From Bacillota bacterium (GTDB lineage: Bacteria; Bacillota; Dethiobacteria; DTU022): a stretch of 9,968 nt of DNA. The position numbers and the translations under genes are program-made. The stretch spans positions 1-9,968 of the forward strand of contig JAAZPS010000231.1 in NCBI GenBank assembly GCA_012797095.1, written 5' to 3'. Of this stretch, positions 1 through 6,613 are shown one piece after another. The notes under the pieces are model-generated. The model searched no databases. It was given only the letters and a program-made list of their open reading frames with translations, and was not told the origin of the DNA. Numbering within the stretch: the stretch's first letter is position 1; every line of letters begins with the position of its first letter.

Positions 1-2
1 AG

Positions 3-290
3 GTGGTTTCGGTGTCTAGCTCTTTTTCAGTCCCCGGCGCGGTATCCATGCTCCTTTGGGATGTTGATGCGGCGGCGCTGGACCTGGAGCTGCATAAAGG
101 TTTCATTATTGAACGGGTGCTCAATATGGGGGATGAAGAGTCCTTGAAATGGCTATGGCAAAAATATGGGGCGCAGATTATTTACAGTACTGTGATCAAC
201 AGCCGCAGATTGACCCTGAAGACGGCCCGGTGCTGGCAAAATTATTTCAATTTGAAAGAGGAGCAGATGCGGTGTTTCTCAGCATTATAG
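3..290 (+). CDS. DUF6922-like small protein, putative antitoxin partner of AbiEii
   Basis: A small protein of about 95 residues if GTG at base 3 is the start. The gene sits on the window edge, so the true start may lie further left; an internal ATG at 48 would leave an 80-residue protein. The body has the pattern I associate from memory with DUF6922: LLWDVD near residue 17, then LDLELHKGFIIERVL, a GDEESLKWL segment, and a TxxxCWQNYF end. These proteins often sit directly upstream of AbiEii-type nucleotidyltransferases. Here the stop TAG (288-290) lies 19 bases inside the next gene, so translation of the two is probably coupled. That arrangement suggests the antitoxin or regulatory half of a toxin-antitoxin pair; this is inferred from context, since no DNA-binding motif is obvious. 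Confidence 0.7.
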   Translation: MVSVSSSFSVPGAVSMLLWDVDAAALDLELHKGFIIERVLNMGDEESLKWLWQKYGAQIIYSTVINSRRLTLKTARCWQNYFNLKEEQMRCFSAL

Positions 291-910
291 AAGAGCCCAG
301 GCTCGATTTGCTAAAACGGATTGCTGCGGCACTACCGGCGCCGAATAGCTATTTGGCCGGCGGCACAGCGCTGGCCATGATGCTGGGACACCGGCATTCG
401 ATAGATTTCGACTGGTTTTCTCCCGATATCTTTGCCGCTGACACTATTGCTGAAAATCTTTCCGTGTTGGGTGTACTTGATATAGCCGAGACAAAAAAGG
501 GGACATTTCATGGCTTCGTTGACGGCATCCGGATTACCTGGTTATATTATCCCAATCCATTATTGGGGGAATTAGCGACACCGCCGGAGGTGCCTGGCCT
601 GCGTATTGCCTCTATGGTCGATATTGCCCTTATGAAATGGGCCGCCCTGAGCAGCCGCGGCTCCCGCAAGGATTTCCTGGATCTATATTTTATCGCCAAA
701 GCCGGTTTGGAGATTGTATCACTTCTTCCATTGCTGGCCCAAAAATTCCCTGACGCCCATATCAACCAATACCATATGATCAAAAGCCTATCCTATTTCG
801 ACGATGCCGAGCGCGAGCCCTGGCCCATCATGCATAAACCGACAGAATGGGTAGATGTGAAAGACTATTTTTTGAAACAGCAAAAACTGCTGATAGAAGC
901 AGGTCTGTAG
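272..910 (+). CDS. AbiEii/AbiGii-family nucleotidyltransferase (putative toxin)
   Basis: A DUF1814/AbiEii-type nucleotidyltransferase of the DNA polymerase beta-like fold. Family members act as toxins of type IV toxin-antitoxin or abortive-infection systems, some by adding nucleotides to tRNA; the substrate here is unknown. The open frame runs from ATG 149. I prefer GTG 272 because AGAGGAG (256-262) sits at the right distance, and the bases before it code for the upstream gene in another frame. That gives 212 residues. Numbered from there, the nucleotide-binding motif GGTAL is at 30-34, followed by HRHSIDFDWF at 40-49 with the metal-binding acidic pair D45 and D47. A second conserved block, ALMKWAALSSRG...KDFLDLY, carries K122, K133, D134 and D137. 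All core motifs are present, so the gene looks intact. A decayed relative lies at 6614-6806. Confidence 0.9.
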   Translation: MFLSIIEEPRLDLLKRIAAALPAPNSYLAGGTALAMMLGHRHSIDFDWFSPDIFAADTIAENLSVLGVLDIAETKKGTFHGFVDGIRITWLYYPNPLLGELATPPEVPGLRIASMVDIALMKWAALSSRGSRKDFLDLYFIAKAGLEIVSLLPLLAQKFPDAHINQYHMIKSLSYFDDAEREPWPIMHKPTEWVDVKDYFLKQQKLLIEAGL

Positions 911-930
911 CGGTCGCACACTTTTCTCCA

Positions 931-1110
931 GGATTTGTTTTGTTGGATCACCTGCGCAGCGCCCTTGTTTCTTATCGCATGGTTTTCGGGCAGCCCCGCC
1001 AGGGGGATCTGCTCAACTTTCTCAGCCGCTGTTCCCGGGAAGCTTTTGAACCGGGGAAATTGGTTGAATACCGGATCGATCTTTCACCACCGGAGGAATT
1101 TGGGTCATAA
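931..1110 (+). pseudogene. Short coding remnant, C-terminal tail of an unrecognised gene
   Basis: In the frame ending at TAA 1108-1110 the sequence reads as a plausible protein C-terminus: LLDHLRSALVSYRMVFGQPR, a DLLNFL helix, and an ending of YRIDLSPPEEF. It starts abruptly behind the AbiEii stop, and only TTG codons (940, 943) are near a weak GGA. From memory, a YRxxFGQPRxxDLL...IDLxPP tail resembles the end of some SNF2/DEAD-type helicases, but I cannot confirm this. The likeliest reading is the 3' end of a gene whose front was lost when the AbiEii pair arrived. A small real gene with a TTG start is possible but less likely. Confidence 0.3.
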
Positions 1111-1140
1111 AATGGACTGGATCTTCTGTTCGCCCCCTTC

Positions 1141-1169
1141 TTGAATAAATCATGCAATAATAGTAGAAT
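1141..1169 (+). promoter_or_regulatory. Sigma-A-like promoter for the diguanylate cyclase gene
   Basis: TTGAAT (1141-1146, four of six matches to TTGACA) and TAGAAT (1164-1169, five of six matches to TATAAT) are separated by exactly 17 bases in an AT-rich stretch. The start codon is about 60 bases downstream, behind AGAGG at 1221-1225. Confidence 0.55.
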
Positions 1170-1230
1170 TTTTACAGGTTGCTTATTTAACCGGGACAAG
1201 TGTCAAAGAAAAGAATTTTGAGAGGTCTCT

Positions 1231-2730
1231 ATGAAAAAAATATTTATCTGCAGTTTTGCCATTTTGTTAATAATGGCTCTTTTCAGTATACCTGTTCATG
1301 GTCTGGATGAGAATATCGCTTGGACTGACTCGGAGCTGGAATTCATGAAAAAGCATCCTGTGATAAATCTGGGAGTAGATCCTCGTTTTGTTCCCTTCGA
1401 ATTCATTGACGAAGATGAAGAATACAAGGGAATTGCGACAGATTATTTGGCCCTGATCAGCAAAAAGACTGGACTGGAATTTGTAGTGAGAAAAGGACTT
1501 ACCTGGCCAGAAGCCTATGATTTGGCGCTAAAGCGTGAACTGGATGCTCTCCCGGCTGTGGGAAGTACTCCCGAAAGAGAAAGGTATTTTCTCCTTTCCG
1601 AACCCTATTATTATTTTAAAAGAGTTATAGCAACCAGGGATACAGATACCCACATATCTGGAATGAGCAATCTGGAAGGCTATGCCGTTGCTGTTCAGCG
1701 CAATAGCTCTCACCATAGTTATCTGCTGGGCTATAAAAATATAAACCTTAGCCTTTACGATACCGTTGAAACAGCCCTTACTGCTGTCGCTACCGGTGAG
1801 GAAACGGCTTTCATCGGGAACCTTGCAACCACCAATTACTTGATACGGACAAATGGCCTGACCAATTTGAGATTTGTATCTTTTGAAGCAGAAAAGCAGC
1901 AGGCTTTGCATTTTGCCGCAAGAAAGGACTGGCCGGAGCTGGTTACTATTGTTAACAAAGCCATTGCAAGCATAACTGAAAAAGAAAAAGCAGATATAAA
2001 CAAAAAGTGGGTCGATCTGGATACCCATTTTGATTACGGGCCTATTATTCGTATAGCAGCTATCATCGGAAGTCTTTTTTCCATTGTATTTATGGTGTCA
2101 TCGTTCTGGATTGTCCGTTTGCGTAAAGAGATCCACAGAAGGGAAAAGGTGCAATCTGATTTAGAAAGAACAAAAAGTAAAGTTGAGGAGTCAAATGACA
2201 AGCTAAAAAAAGCCAACGAGGAATTAGCAAAAATTTCAATGGTAGACGGGCTTACGGGAATATCCAACAGAAGATATTTTGACAGTTTCCTGGAAAAGGT
2301 ATGGGGAATTAATGCAAGAGAGAACTTTCCCCTGGCACTTGTTATGATAGATATTGATTACTTTAAAGAATATAACGATACTTATGGCCATCTGGCAGGT
2401 GATCAGTGCTTGAAGACCATTGCTGGGGTAATAGACAATACAGCAAAAAGGCAGGGAGATTTTGCAGCTCGCTTTGGTGGAGAGGAATTTGCAGTTTTGT
2501 TATCCAACACTTATGAGGAAGGGGCCATGGCCCTGGCAGAAAAAATACGTGTCAAGACGATGAATACAGCCATAAGAATTGATGATAAAGATACTTATGT
2601 AACCATCAGTTTGGGCGTTGCTGTCCAAGTCACCAACGAAAGTATTTCGCCCAAGCAGCTTATACACGAAGCTGATCTAGCTCTGTACAGGGCAAAAGAG
2701 GAAGGACGCAACAGGGTCGTTAAAGCGTGA
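1231..2730 (+). CDS. Membrane diguanylate cyclase with periplasmic-binding-type sensor domain (SBP_bac_3-TM-GGDEF)
   Basis: A 499-residue sensor enzyme predicted to make cyclic-di-GMP from two GTP. Residues 1-24 form a signal peptide or N-terminal anchor. Residues about 33-265 resemble a family-3 solute-binding domain (INLGVDPRFVPFEF, YKGIATDYL, ERERYFLLSEPYYY), placed outside the membrane to bind a small ligand. A transmembrane helix spans about 272-295. A charged coiled-coil linker spans about 299-335 and leads into the GGDEF domain (MVDGLTGISNRR, 337-348). Catalytic features are intact: D374 for metal, N382 and D391 for guanine, and GGEEF at 416-420. The inhibitory site RxxD is also present (R407, D410), so product feedback is expected. 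Start choice: AGAGG five bases before ATG, with its own upstream promoter. Wobble positions are visibly more A/T-rich than in the minus-strand operon that follows. No EAL or response-regulator partner is in view. Confidence 0.95.
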   Translation: MKKIFICSFAILLIMALFSIPVHGLDENIAWTDSELEFMKKHPVINLGVDPRFVPFEFIDEDEEYKGIATDYLALISKKTGLEFVVRKGLTWPEAYDLALKRELDALPAVGSTPERERYFLLSEPYYYFKRVIATRDTDTHISGMSNLEGYAVAVQRNSSHHSYLLGYKNINLSLYDTVETALTAVATGEETAFIGNLATTNYLIRTNGLTNLRFVSFEAEKQQALHFAARKDWPELVTIVNKAIASITEKEKADINKKWVDLDTHFDYGPIIRIAAIIGSLFSIVFMVSSFWIVRLRKEIHRREKVQSDLERTKSKVEESNDKLKKANEELAKISMVDGLTGISNRRYFDSFLEKVWGINARENFPLALVMIDIDYFKEYNDTYGHLAGDQCLKTIAGVIDNTAKRQGDFAARFGGEEFAVLLSNTYEEGAMALAEKIRVKTMNTAIRIDDKDTYVTISLGVAVQVTNESISPKQLIHEADLALYRAKEEGRNRVVKA

Positions 2731-3007
2731 TCGTTAAGTACCCTCCTGCTTAACAGGCAAGAGTGTGGGAAGAAAACGAACTGGCCGAAGCCTTCCACGA
2801 TCGCTATCTCGGTGAAGGTAAAAGGAATATATCTGAAGCTTTAAGTAAAACTTTCCGGGGGTACGATCCGGTATTGCAAATATCCCCCCGGTCATGCCTT
2901 CAACGGTAGCATGATTACAGTTCCGAACTTGCCGTCTACCGGCACACCTTTATGTCAAGATGCCAATCGCCGGATAGATAGGCTCTGGGCTAGCCGATAA
3001 GGTGGGA
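2731..3007. other. Intergenic stretch between convergent genes
   Basis: No supported gene here. GTTAAG/CTTAAC (2733-2738 and 2749-2754) can form a weak 6-bp hairpin just after the cyclase stop, and CCGGGGG/CCCCCGG (2855-2861 and 2885-2891) another with a 23-base loop. Neither has a T tract, so termination is doubtful. A 48-codon plus-strand frame from GTG 2763 to TAG 2907 reads VWEENELAEAFHDRYLGEGK at its start, which looks protein-like. It has no clear ribosome binding site and I do not recognise it; it may be a gene remnant. Confidence 0.4.
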
Positions 3008-3037
3008 AACGACTCCCCCTGTGGCGGGGGAGTCGTT
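3008..3037 (-). terminator. Rho-independent terminator of the corrinoid/URO-D operon
   Basis: A perfect 12-bp stem, AACGACTCCCCC (3008-3019) against GGGGGAGTCGTT (3026-3037), closes a 6-base loop. Read on the minus strand it starts about 35 bases past the methyltransferase stop and is followed by TTTCCC. The T tract is short, but the stem is very GC-rich at its top. With the cyclase gene converging from the left, it may stop transcripts from both sides. Confidence 0.65.
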
Positions 3038-3071
3038 ACGCTTTCAGGGATGTAACCCTCGCTGTTCAGCG

Positions 3072-4331
3072 TCAGGCCAGTTCCTTGACGGCTTCCACCA
3101 CCGCGGCCAGGTTCTCTTCCTTCACTTCCCTGGGAAGCGAACCCTGGGCGTTGGCCAGGATCAAACCTCCGTCCTTGAACAGGGCTGCCATCTTTCCGAC
3201 ATGAGCTTTCACTTCGTCGGGGGTTCCTCCGATCAGCAGGGATGGTTGCAGCCCTCCCATGACACACTGGTGTCCGCCAACGATCTCGGCAACCCTGTCC
3301 CAATCCGGTCTTTCGAAATGGGCGATGATCTTCCCTTTGGGGACCTCCAGAAGCGTCTCCAGGTGATGGGTATGATCGCCTTCGAAAAAGATCCAGGGGA
3401 TTCGCCCGGCCTTGATATCTGCCTCGATCAGCGTCTTCAGCGGCGGCCAGTAGTACTGTTGATATAGTTTGGGGCTGAGAAACTCGTTCAGGTGAAGCGG
3501 GTAGAACACGAACGGGCTCTCGAAATCGTAGGCGCCCTTCAGCTCGGGCGGGATCGCCGTTGTGACCTCGACGAACTTGAGTGAATGGGGCAGGATCGCT
3601 TCTGCCGCTTGCTTGATCTTCTCCGGGACCCGGTGGAAATCGGTGATGGTATTGTCAAAATGTCTCACGTAGTCGGCGATCATATCGTAGGGATTGTAGC
3701 ACATCCCCATCAGCGCCTGGGGATAGCCGATCTCTTTAAGCATCATCCCTTGATCGATCAGGGAGCCGCCGAAACGGGCGATCTCCATGCCCAGCTTGAT
3801 CAGGGTCCCGTAGGCTTTGCCCGAGGCGGGTTTTTCCAGGGCCTGGTAGGCCCGGGGGAAGATGACCTCGTTGATGCAAGCGTTCGGATCGTCGATCAAG
3901 AGGTCGTATTCGTCGATCTCGAGGAATTTGCCGCCGATAAATTGCGGAGGGTCATTGTCGGCCAGCTCCCGGCCGGGCCATTTTGTGTAGTTGTCCTGCA
4001 AGATATCATGGATCGGTCCGGTCAGAAAGCCGAGGAAGCCGGCAATCTCCGGATGATCATCGATCATGATATGGTTGATGAAGTTCCCGATAGCGGCATT
4101 GGCAAAGGTCCAGTCGAGGTCAAAATCCCGGGACAGTTTGATGAGGGACTGGTTGAACTTGTCATAGTCATAAGCGATTTCGGCCATCGTGTATCCGGCA
4201 TAACGGGCCTGGAAACCGCTGTTGCTCAGGAGCAGGAAGAGTGGAGGCCGATCGGTTTTCTCCAGCCGGATGGTCCGCTCTACCCGGTCTGCTTTTTGCC
4301 TGCGCGCTTCCCGAGGATCCAGTTCAGACAT
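3072..4331 (-). CDS. URO-D-family corrinoid methyltransferase-like protein
   Basis: A 419-residue member of the uroporphyrinogen decarboxylase fold family (MtaA/CmuA-like). Proteins of this branch next to a corrinoid protein usually transfer methyl groups to or from the cobalt rather than making heme. Family marks include DRPPLFLLLSNSG near the N-terminus, a central FLGFLTGPIHDIL, HLNEFLSPKLYQQYYWPPLK, and the C-terminal GGTPDEVKAHV. The MtaA zinc ligands (His-x-Cys and a later Cys) are not there: the first loop reads FEGDHTHH (E317, H320, H322, H323), and Q396 takes the place of the second Cys. The acceptor may therefore differ from a plain thiol. The start is ATG 4331, with GTAGGTGAA upstream (4339-4346), rather than GTG 4340. 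The gene overlaps the corrinoid gene by 8 bases, so the two are translationally coupled. A true heme-pathway decarboxylase is unlikely given the neighbour and length. Confidence 0.88.
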   Translation of the reverse strand: MSELDPREARRQKADRVERTIRLEKTDRPPLFLLLSNSGFQARYAGYTMAEIAYDYDKFNQSLIKLSRDFDLDWTFANAAIGNFINHIMIDDHPEIAGFLGFLTGPIHDILQDNYTKWPGRELADNDPPQFIGGKFLEIDEYDLLIDDPNACINEVIFPRAYQALEKPASGKAYGTLIKLGMEIARFGGSLIDQGMMLKEIGYPQALMGMCYNPYDMIADYVRHFDNTITDFHRVPEKIKQAAEAILPHSLKFVEVTTAIPPELKGAYDFESPFVFYPLHLNEFLSPKLYQQYYWPPLKTLIEADIKAGRIPWIFFEGDHTHHLETLLEVPKGKIIAHFERPDWDRVAEIVGGHQCVMGGLQPSLLIGGTPDEVKAHVGKMAALFKDGGLILANAQGSLPREVKEENLAAVVEAVKELA

Positions 4332-4965
4332 TTGCTTCACCTACCCAGTTGTCAATTATTTTTTGCCCGGCGGCCACATCCGTTGCCCAGGCATCGGCTC
4401 CGGTATATTCCTTGACCTTGTCACTGACAGCGCCGCCGCCGAGGATCACCTTCACCCGGTCCCGCAAACCGCTCTCCTCGATCGTATCCACCGTTACCTT
4501 CATCGGCCCGTAGGCGTCGGTCAACAGGGCGCTCAGGCCGACAACCTGGGGGGCATGCTCCTTGATCCCTTCCACGAATCTAGCGGGGGCCACGTCAACC
4601 CCCAGATCGATCACCTGGTAGCCATTGGCCTCGAGGACACTGATGACGATGTTCTTGCCGATGTCGTGAATATCGCCCTTAACGGTCCCGATCAAGATCG
4701 TTCCCGCTGTTACCCCGGCGTCCCCTTTCAAGCGAGGCTTCACCAGCTCCATGATTCCCTTGAACAGTGTGCTGGCCATGATCAGCTCCGAAAGGTAGTA
4801 TTCCTTCCGCTCGAACAGCTCGCCCACCCTGGTCATCCCCTGGCGGCAGGCGGCGAAGATCTTGACCGGCTCTACTTTCTTCTCCAGCATCTCCTCGGTT
4901 ACCCTGTATGCTTCCGTTTCATCAAGTTCCACAATAGCTTTGGTCAACCTTTCTGCCTCGGACAT
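4324..4965 (-). CDS. Corrinoid (cobalamin-binding) methyl-carrier protein
   Basis: A 213-residue two-domain protein of the MtaC/MtbC/MtvC type that carries a methyl group on cobalt between methyltransferases in the cytoplasm. Residues about 5-82 are the helical cap domain (VGELFERKEYYLSELIMAS). Residues about 87-210 are the Rossmann B12-binding domain. The signature DxHxxG is complete: D98, H100 (lower cobalt ligand), G103 in GDIHDIGKN. S145-A-L follows, and GGG at 176-178 lines the nucleotide tail pocket. The start is ATG 4965, preceded by a near-perfect AAGGAGGG six bases upstream; the frame stays open to 5109, but that extension does not look like protein of this family. First gene of the operon. 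No substrate-specific methyltransferase (MtaB/MttB type) or RamA-like activator lies within the window. Confidence 0.94.
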   Translation of the reverse strand: MSEAERLTKAIVELDETEAYRVTEEMLEKKVEPVKIFAACRQGMTRVGELFERKEYYLSELIMASTLFKGIMELVKPRLKGDAGVTAGTILIGTVKGDIHDIGKNIVISVLEANGYQVIDLGVDVAPARFVEGIKEHAPQVVGLSALLTDAYGPMKVTVDTIEESGLRDRVKVILGGGAVSDKVKEYTGADAWATDVAAGQKIIDNWVGEANV

Positions 4966-5169
4966 ATTGTCCCTCCTTGATTTCGTGGTGCCAGACGTTT
5001 GAGCAATTTTTCTGGACGCAAGCTGTTGTCGGTGGGCTGCACCTTCTTTCTCATGCTGCGGTCTGGAGACGGCGGTCCGTAAAGTAACCGGCCCGTCCTG
5101 TGGAGGCAAACACTTTCTGGCACAATTGGACCATGACGAATCAGGTATACTTCTAGGTTAACCCGGGCA
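4966..5169 (-). promoter_or_regulatory. Long structured 5' leader of the corrinoid operon
   Basis: About 200 bases separate the predicted transcription start from the corrinoid start codon. On the transcript, GACGG-gc-CGGT pairs with ACCG-CCGTC (plus-strand limits 5068-5097), a 9-bp stem with a two-base bulge and a 10-base loop. A weaker CCAGA/TCTGG pair lies nearer the gene (4991-4995 and 5011-5015). I could not find a cobalamin-riboswitch B12 box or another known riboswitch core, so regulation by the leader is only a possibility. Confidence 0.3.
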
Positions 5170-5175
5170 GCTAAA

Positions 5176-5204
5176 ATTATACAACCGATTAGCAACTATT
5201 GCAA
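5176..5204 (-). promoter_or_regulatory. Sigma-A-like promoter driving the corrinoid/URO-D operon
   Basis: On the minus strand TTGCAA (5199-5204, four of six) and a perfect TATAAT (5176-5181) are separated by exactly 17 bases. Transcription would start near 5169. The palindrome GGTTAACC at 5157-5164 lies just past that point and could be an operator, though this is only inferred from position. Confidence 0.6.
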
Positions 5205-5275
5205 ATACTCTATCAATAGATGCAGTTGTGGATCGTGGATGGGCGAGACCGGGTGCAGTTAATCCGGGAGAAGCA

Positions 5276-5473
5276 ATGCCGGGAAGCGAAGCGCCTGTAA
5301 TTTTTGAAGTTACCGGGGAGATCCGCCGCGAAAGCTGGAAAACGTTTGTTGAACATCTGCGGGCAGAAGAGGGCGGCTGTTTCCTGGAGGGTCCGTTTGT
5401 CCACGAGGCGGGACGGGGGGATCTGCTTGATAAACTTTTGTTTGCCGACATTGTCGCGGAGACGCTATCTTGA
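5276..5473 (+). CDS. Small hypothetical protein (65 aa)
   Basis: ATG 5276 is preceded by GGGAG (5266-5270) at a 5-base spacing and opens a 65-residue frame ending at TGA 5473. The product reads EVTGEIRRESWKTFVEHLR, then GGCFLEGPFVHEAG and a closing GDLLDKLLFADIVAETLS. It is acidic, helix-rich and without a membrane segment. Codon use resembles that of the neighbouring genes, which supports real or recently lost coding. I do not recognise the family. It points away from the corrinoid operon, and its stop overlaps the -35 box of the Rpn gene. It could also be the remnant of a longer gene. Confidence 0.42.
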   Translation: MPGSEAPVIFEVTGEIRRESWKTFVEHLRAEEGGCFLEGPFVHEAGRGDLLDKLLFADIVAETLS

Positions 5474-5499
5474 AGCTGAAAGCTTTGGCATGATATAAT
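5470..5499 (+). promoter_or_regulatory. Sigma-A-like promoter of the Rpn pseudogene
   Basis: TTGAAG (5470-5475, four of six) and a perfect TATAAT (5494-5499) are 18 bases apart. AGGAG at 5520-5524 and ATG 5533 follow at normal distances, so the front of the broken gene may still be expressed. Confidence 0.55.
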
Positions 5500-5532
5500 T
5501 GGATCAATCGGATAGGGTCAGGAGTTGATGAG

Positions 5533-6476
5533 ATGCCCGAGCAGGGAACCGATGGCCATGATCTGATGTCTCCAAAGGTGGATTTCGTCTTCAAACTGAT
5601 CTTCGGCGATGAAAAGAACAAACATATTCTTGCTGCTTTTCTTGGTTCCGTTTTAAAGCTGCCGCCCGGCGAGCTGGCTGATCTGGAAATTATCAACACT
5701 GAACTATTGCGCGAATTCAGGGAAGATAAAAAAGGCATCCTGGATGTAAGGGTCAAGACAAAACAAGGTCAACAGATCAATATTGAGATCCAGATCCTGC
5801 CCACCGAATATATGCCGGAAAGGACCCTGTTCTACTGGTCGAAGATGTATTCATAGCAGATTAAACCGGGAGAGACCTACGAGAGTCTGAAGAAATGTAT
5901 CACCATCAACATTGTCGATTTTGTCTGCACGCCGCTGAAAAAATTGCATACCTGTTATCTTTTGAAAGAGATCGAAGATGATCATACCCTGACCGATATG
6001 CTGGAGGTCCACTTCATGGAGCTGCCCAAACTGTTTGACGAAGAGATCTCTTTAGCCCAGGACGACCCGATTGTGCAGTGATGACCTTTATCGATGGGAA
6101 ATCGAAGGGGGTGATGGAAGTGCTGGCCAAAAAAAACAAGGATATCAAGAGCGCCTATGATCTGTTGCAGATTATCAGCCATGATGAAAAAGCGAGAATG
6201 ATCTATGAAGCCAGGCAAGCGGAGATCCACGATCAGCTGACCCGTCTTCATTCTGCCCATCAAAAGGGTAAGGCCGAGGGCAGAGCTGAGGGTAAGGCCG
6301 AGGGCAGAGCTGAGGGTAAGGCCGAGGGCAGAGCTGAGGGTAAGGCCGAGGGTAAAACTGAAGGTCTGAAAAAGGCCAAAGTTAACTTCGCCAGGCTGAT
6401 GCTGTCGGAAGGTGAAGCTATCGCCAAGATCATCAAGTACACCGGTCTATCCAGGGAAGAGATCGAGAAGCTATAG
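5533..6476 (+). pseudogene. Rpn-family PD-(D/E)XK nuclease/putative transposase, broken
   Basis: Once a protein of about 314 residues of the recombination-promoting nuclease (Rpn, PF12784) family, related to DNA-cutting enzymes that raise recombination. The front (5533-5853) holds SPKVDFVFKLIFGDEKN and the nuclease core GILDVRV...INIEIQ, with D71, E85 and Q87 as likely catalytic residues. Two lesions break it. A TAG at 5854-5856 interrupts MYS-QIKPGETYESL. Near 6079 one G is missing, so the conserved VQWMTFIDGKS is split: the frame ends in VQ-stop, and the rest continues in another frame from 6078 as MTFIDGKSKGVMEV. The tail has the usual charged GxAEG repeat and ends LSREEIEKL. Promoter and ribosome binding site remain, and a 107-residue fragment holding the nuclease core could still be made. 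Sequencing error would have to explain both lesions, so real decay is more likely. Confidence 0.86.
6267..6350 (+). repeat. 24-bp in-frame tandem repeat, 3.5 units
   Basis: Three exact copies of a 24-base unit (6267-6290, 6291-6314, 6315-6338) plus a half copy (6339-6350) encode GKAEGRAE repeats in the Rpn tail. A more diverged GKTEG copy follows. The exact identity suggests recent slippage or recombination, and copy number is likely to vary between strains. Confidence 0.9.
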
Positions 6477-6613
6477 CTGCGCGGGATCGAGCGTAACTTG
6501 ATTGAGCCCATCGAACCGATCGAAGTCGCAAATTTGCCGGGTTATTTCACTGCTTTCATTACTTACCATTTCAGCAGATCGGCTGCAATGGTGCTCTCCC
6601 TTGGGGGATTAGC

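Noticed and set aside
3072..4331. Heme-pathway uroporphyrinogen decarboxylase (hemE)
   Set aside because: Coupled to a corrinoid protein, longer than HemE, and with methyltransferase-branch motifs instead of the HemE N-terminal signature.
3585..4980. Long plus-strand open frames opposite the URO-D and corrinoid genes
   Set aside because: Mirror frames of two well-recognised minus-strand genes with high GC wobble bases; composition is not protein-like.
4966..5169. Cobalamin riboswitch before the corrinoid gene
   Set aside because: No B12-box-like core was found; only generic hairpins are visible.
6267..6350. CRISPR array
   Set aside because: Units are directly adjacent without spacers and keep the reading frame; this is a coding tandem repeat.
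6260..6511. Minus-strand frame with repeated SALP units
   Set aside because: It is only the reverse reading of the 24-bp tandem repeats in the Rpn tail.
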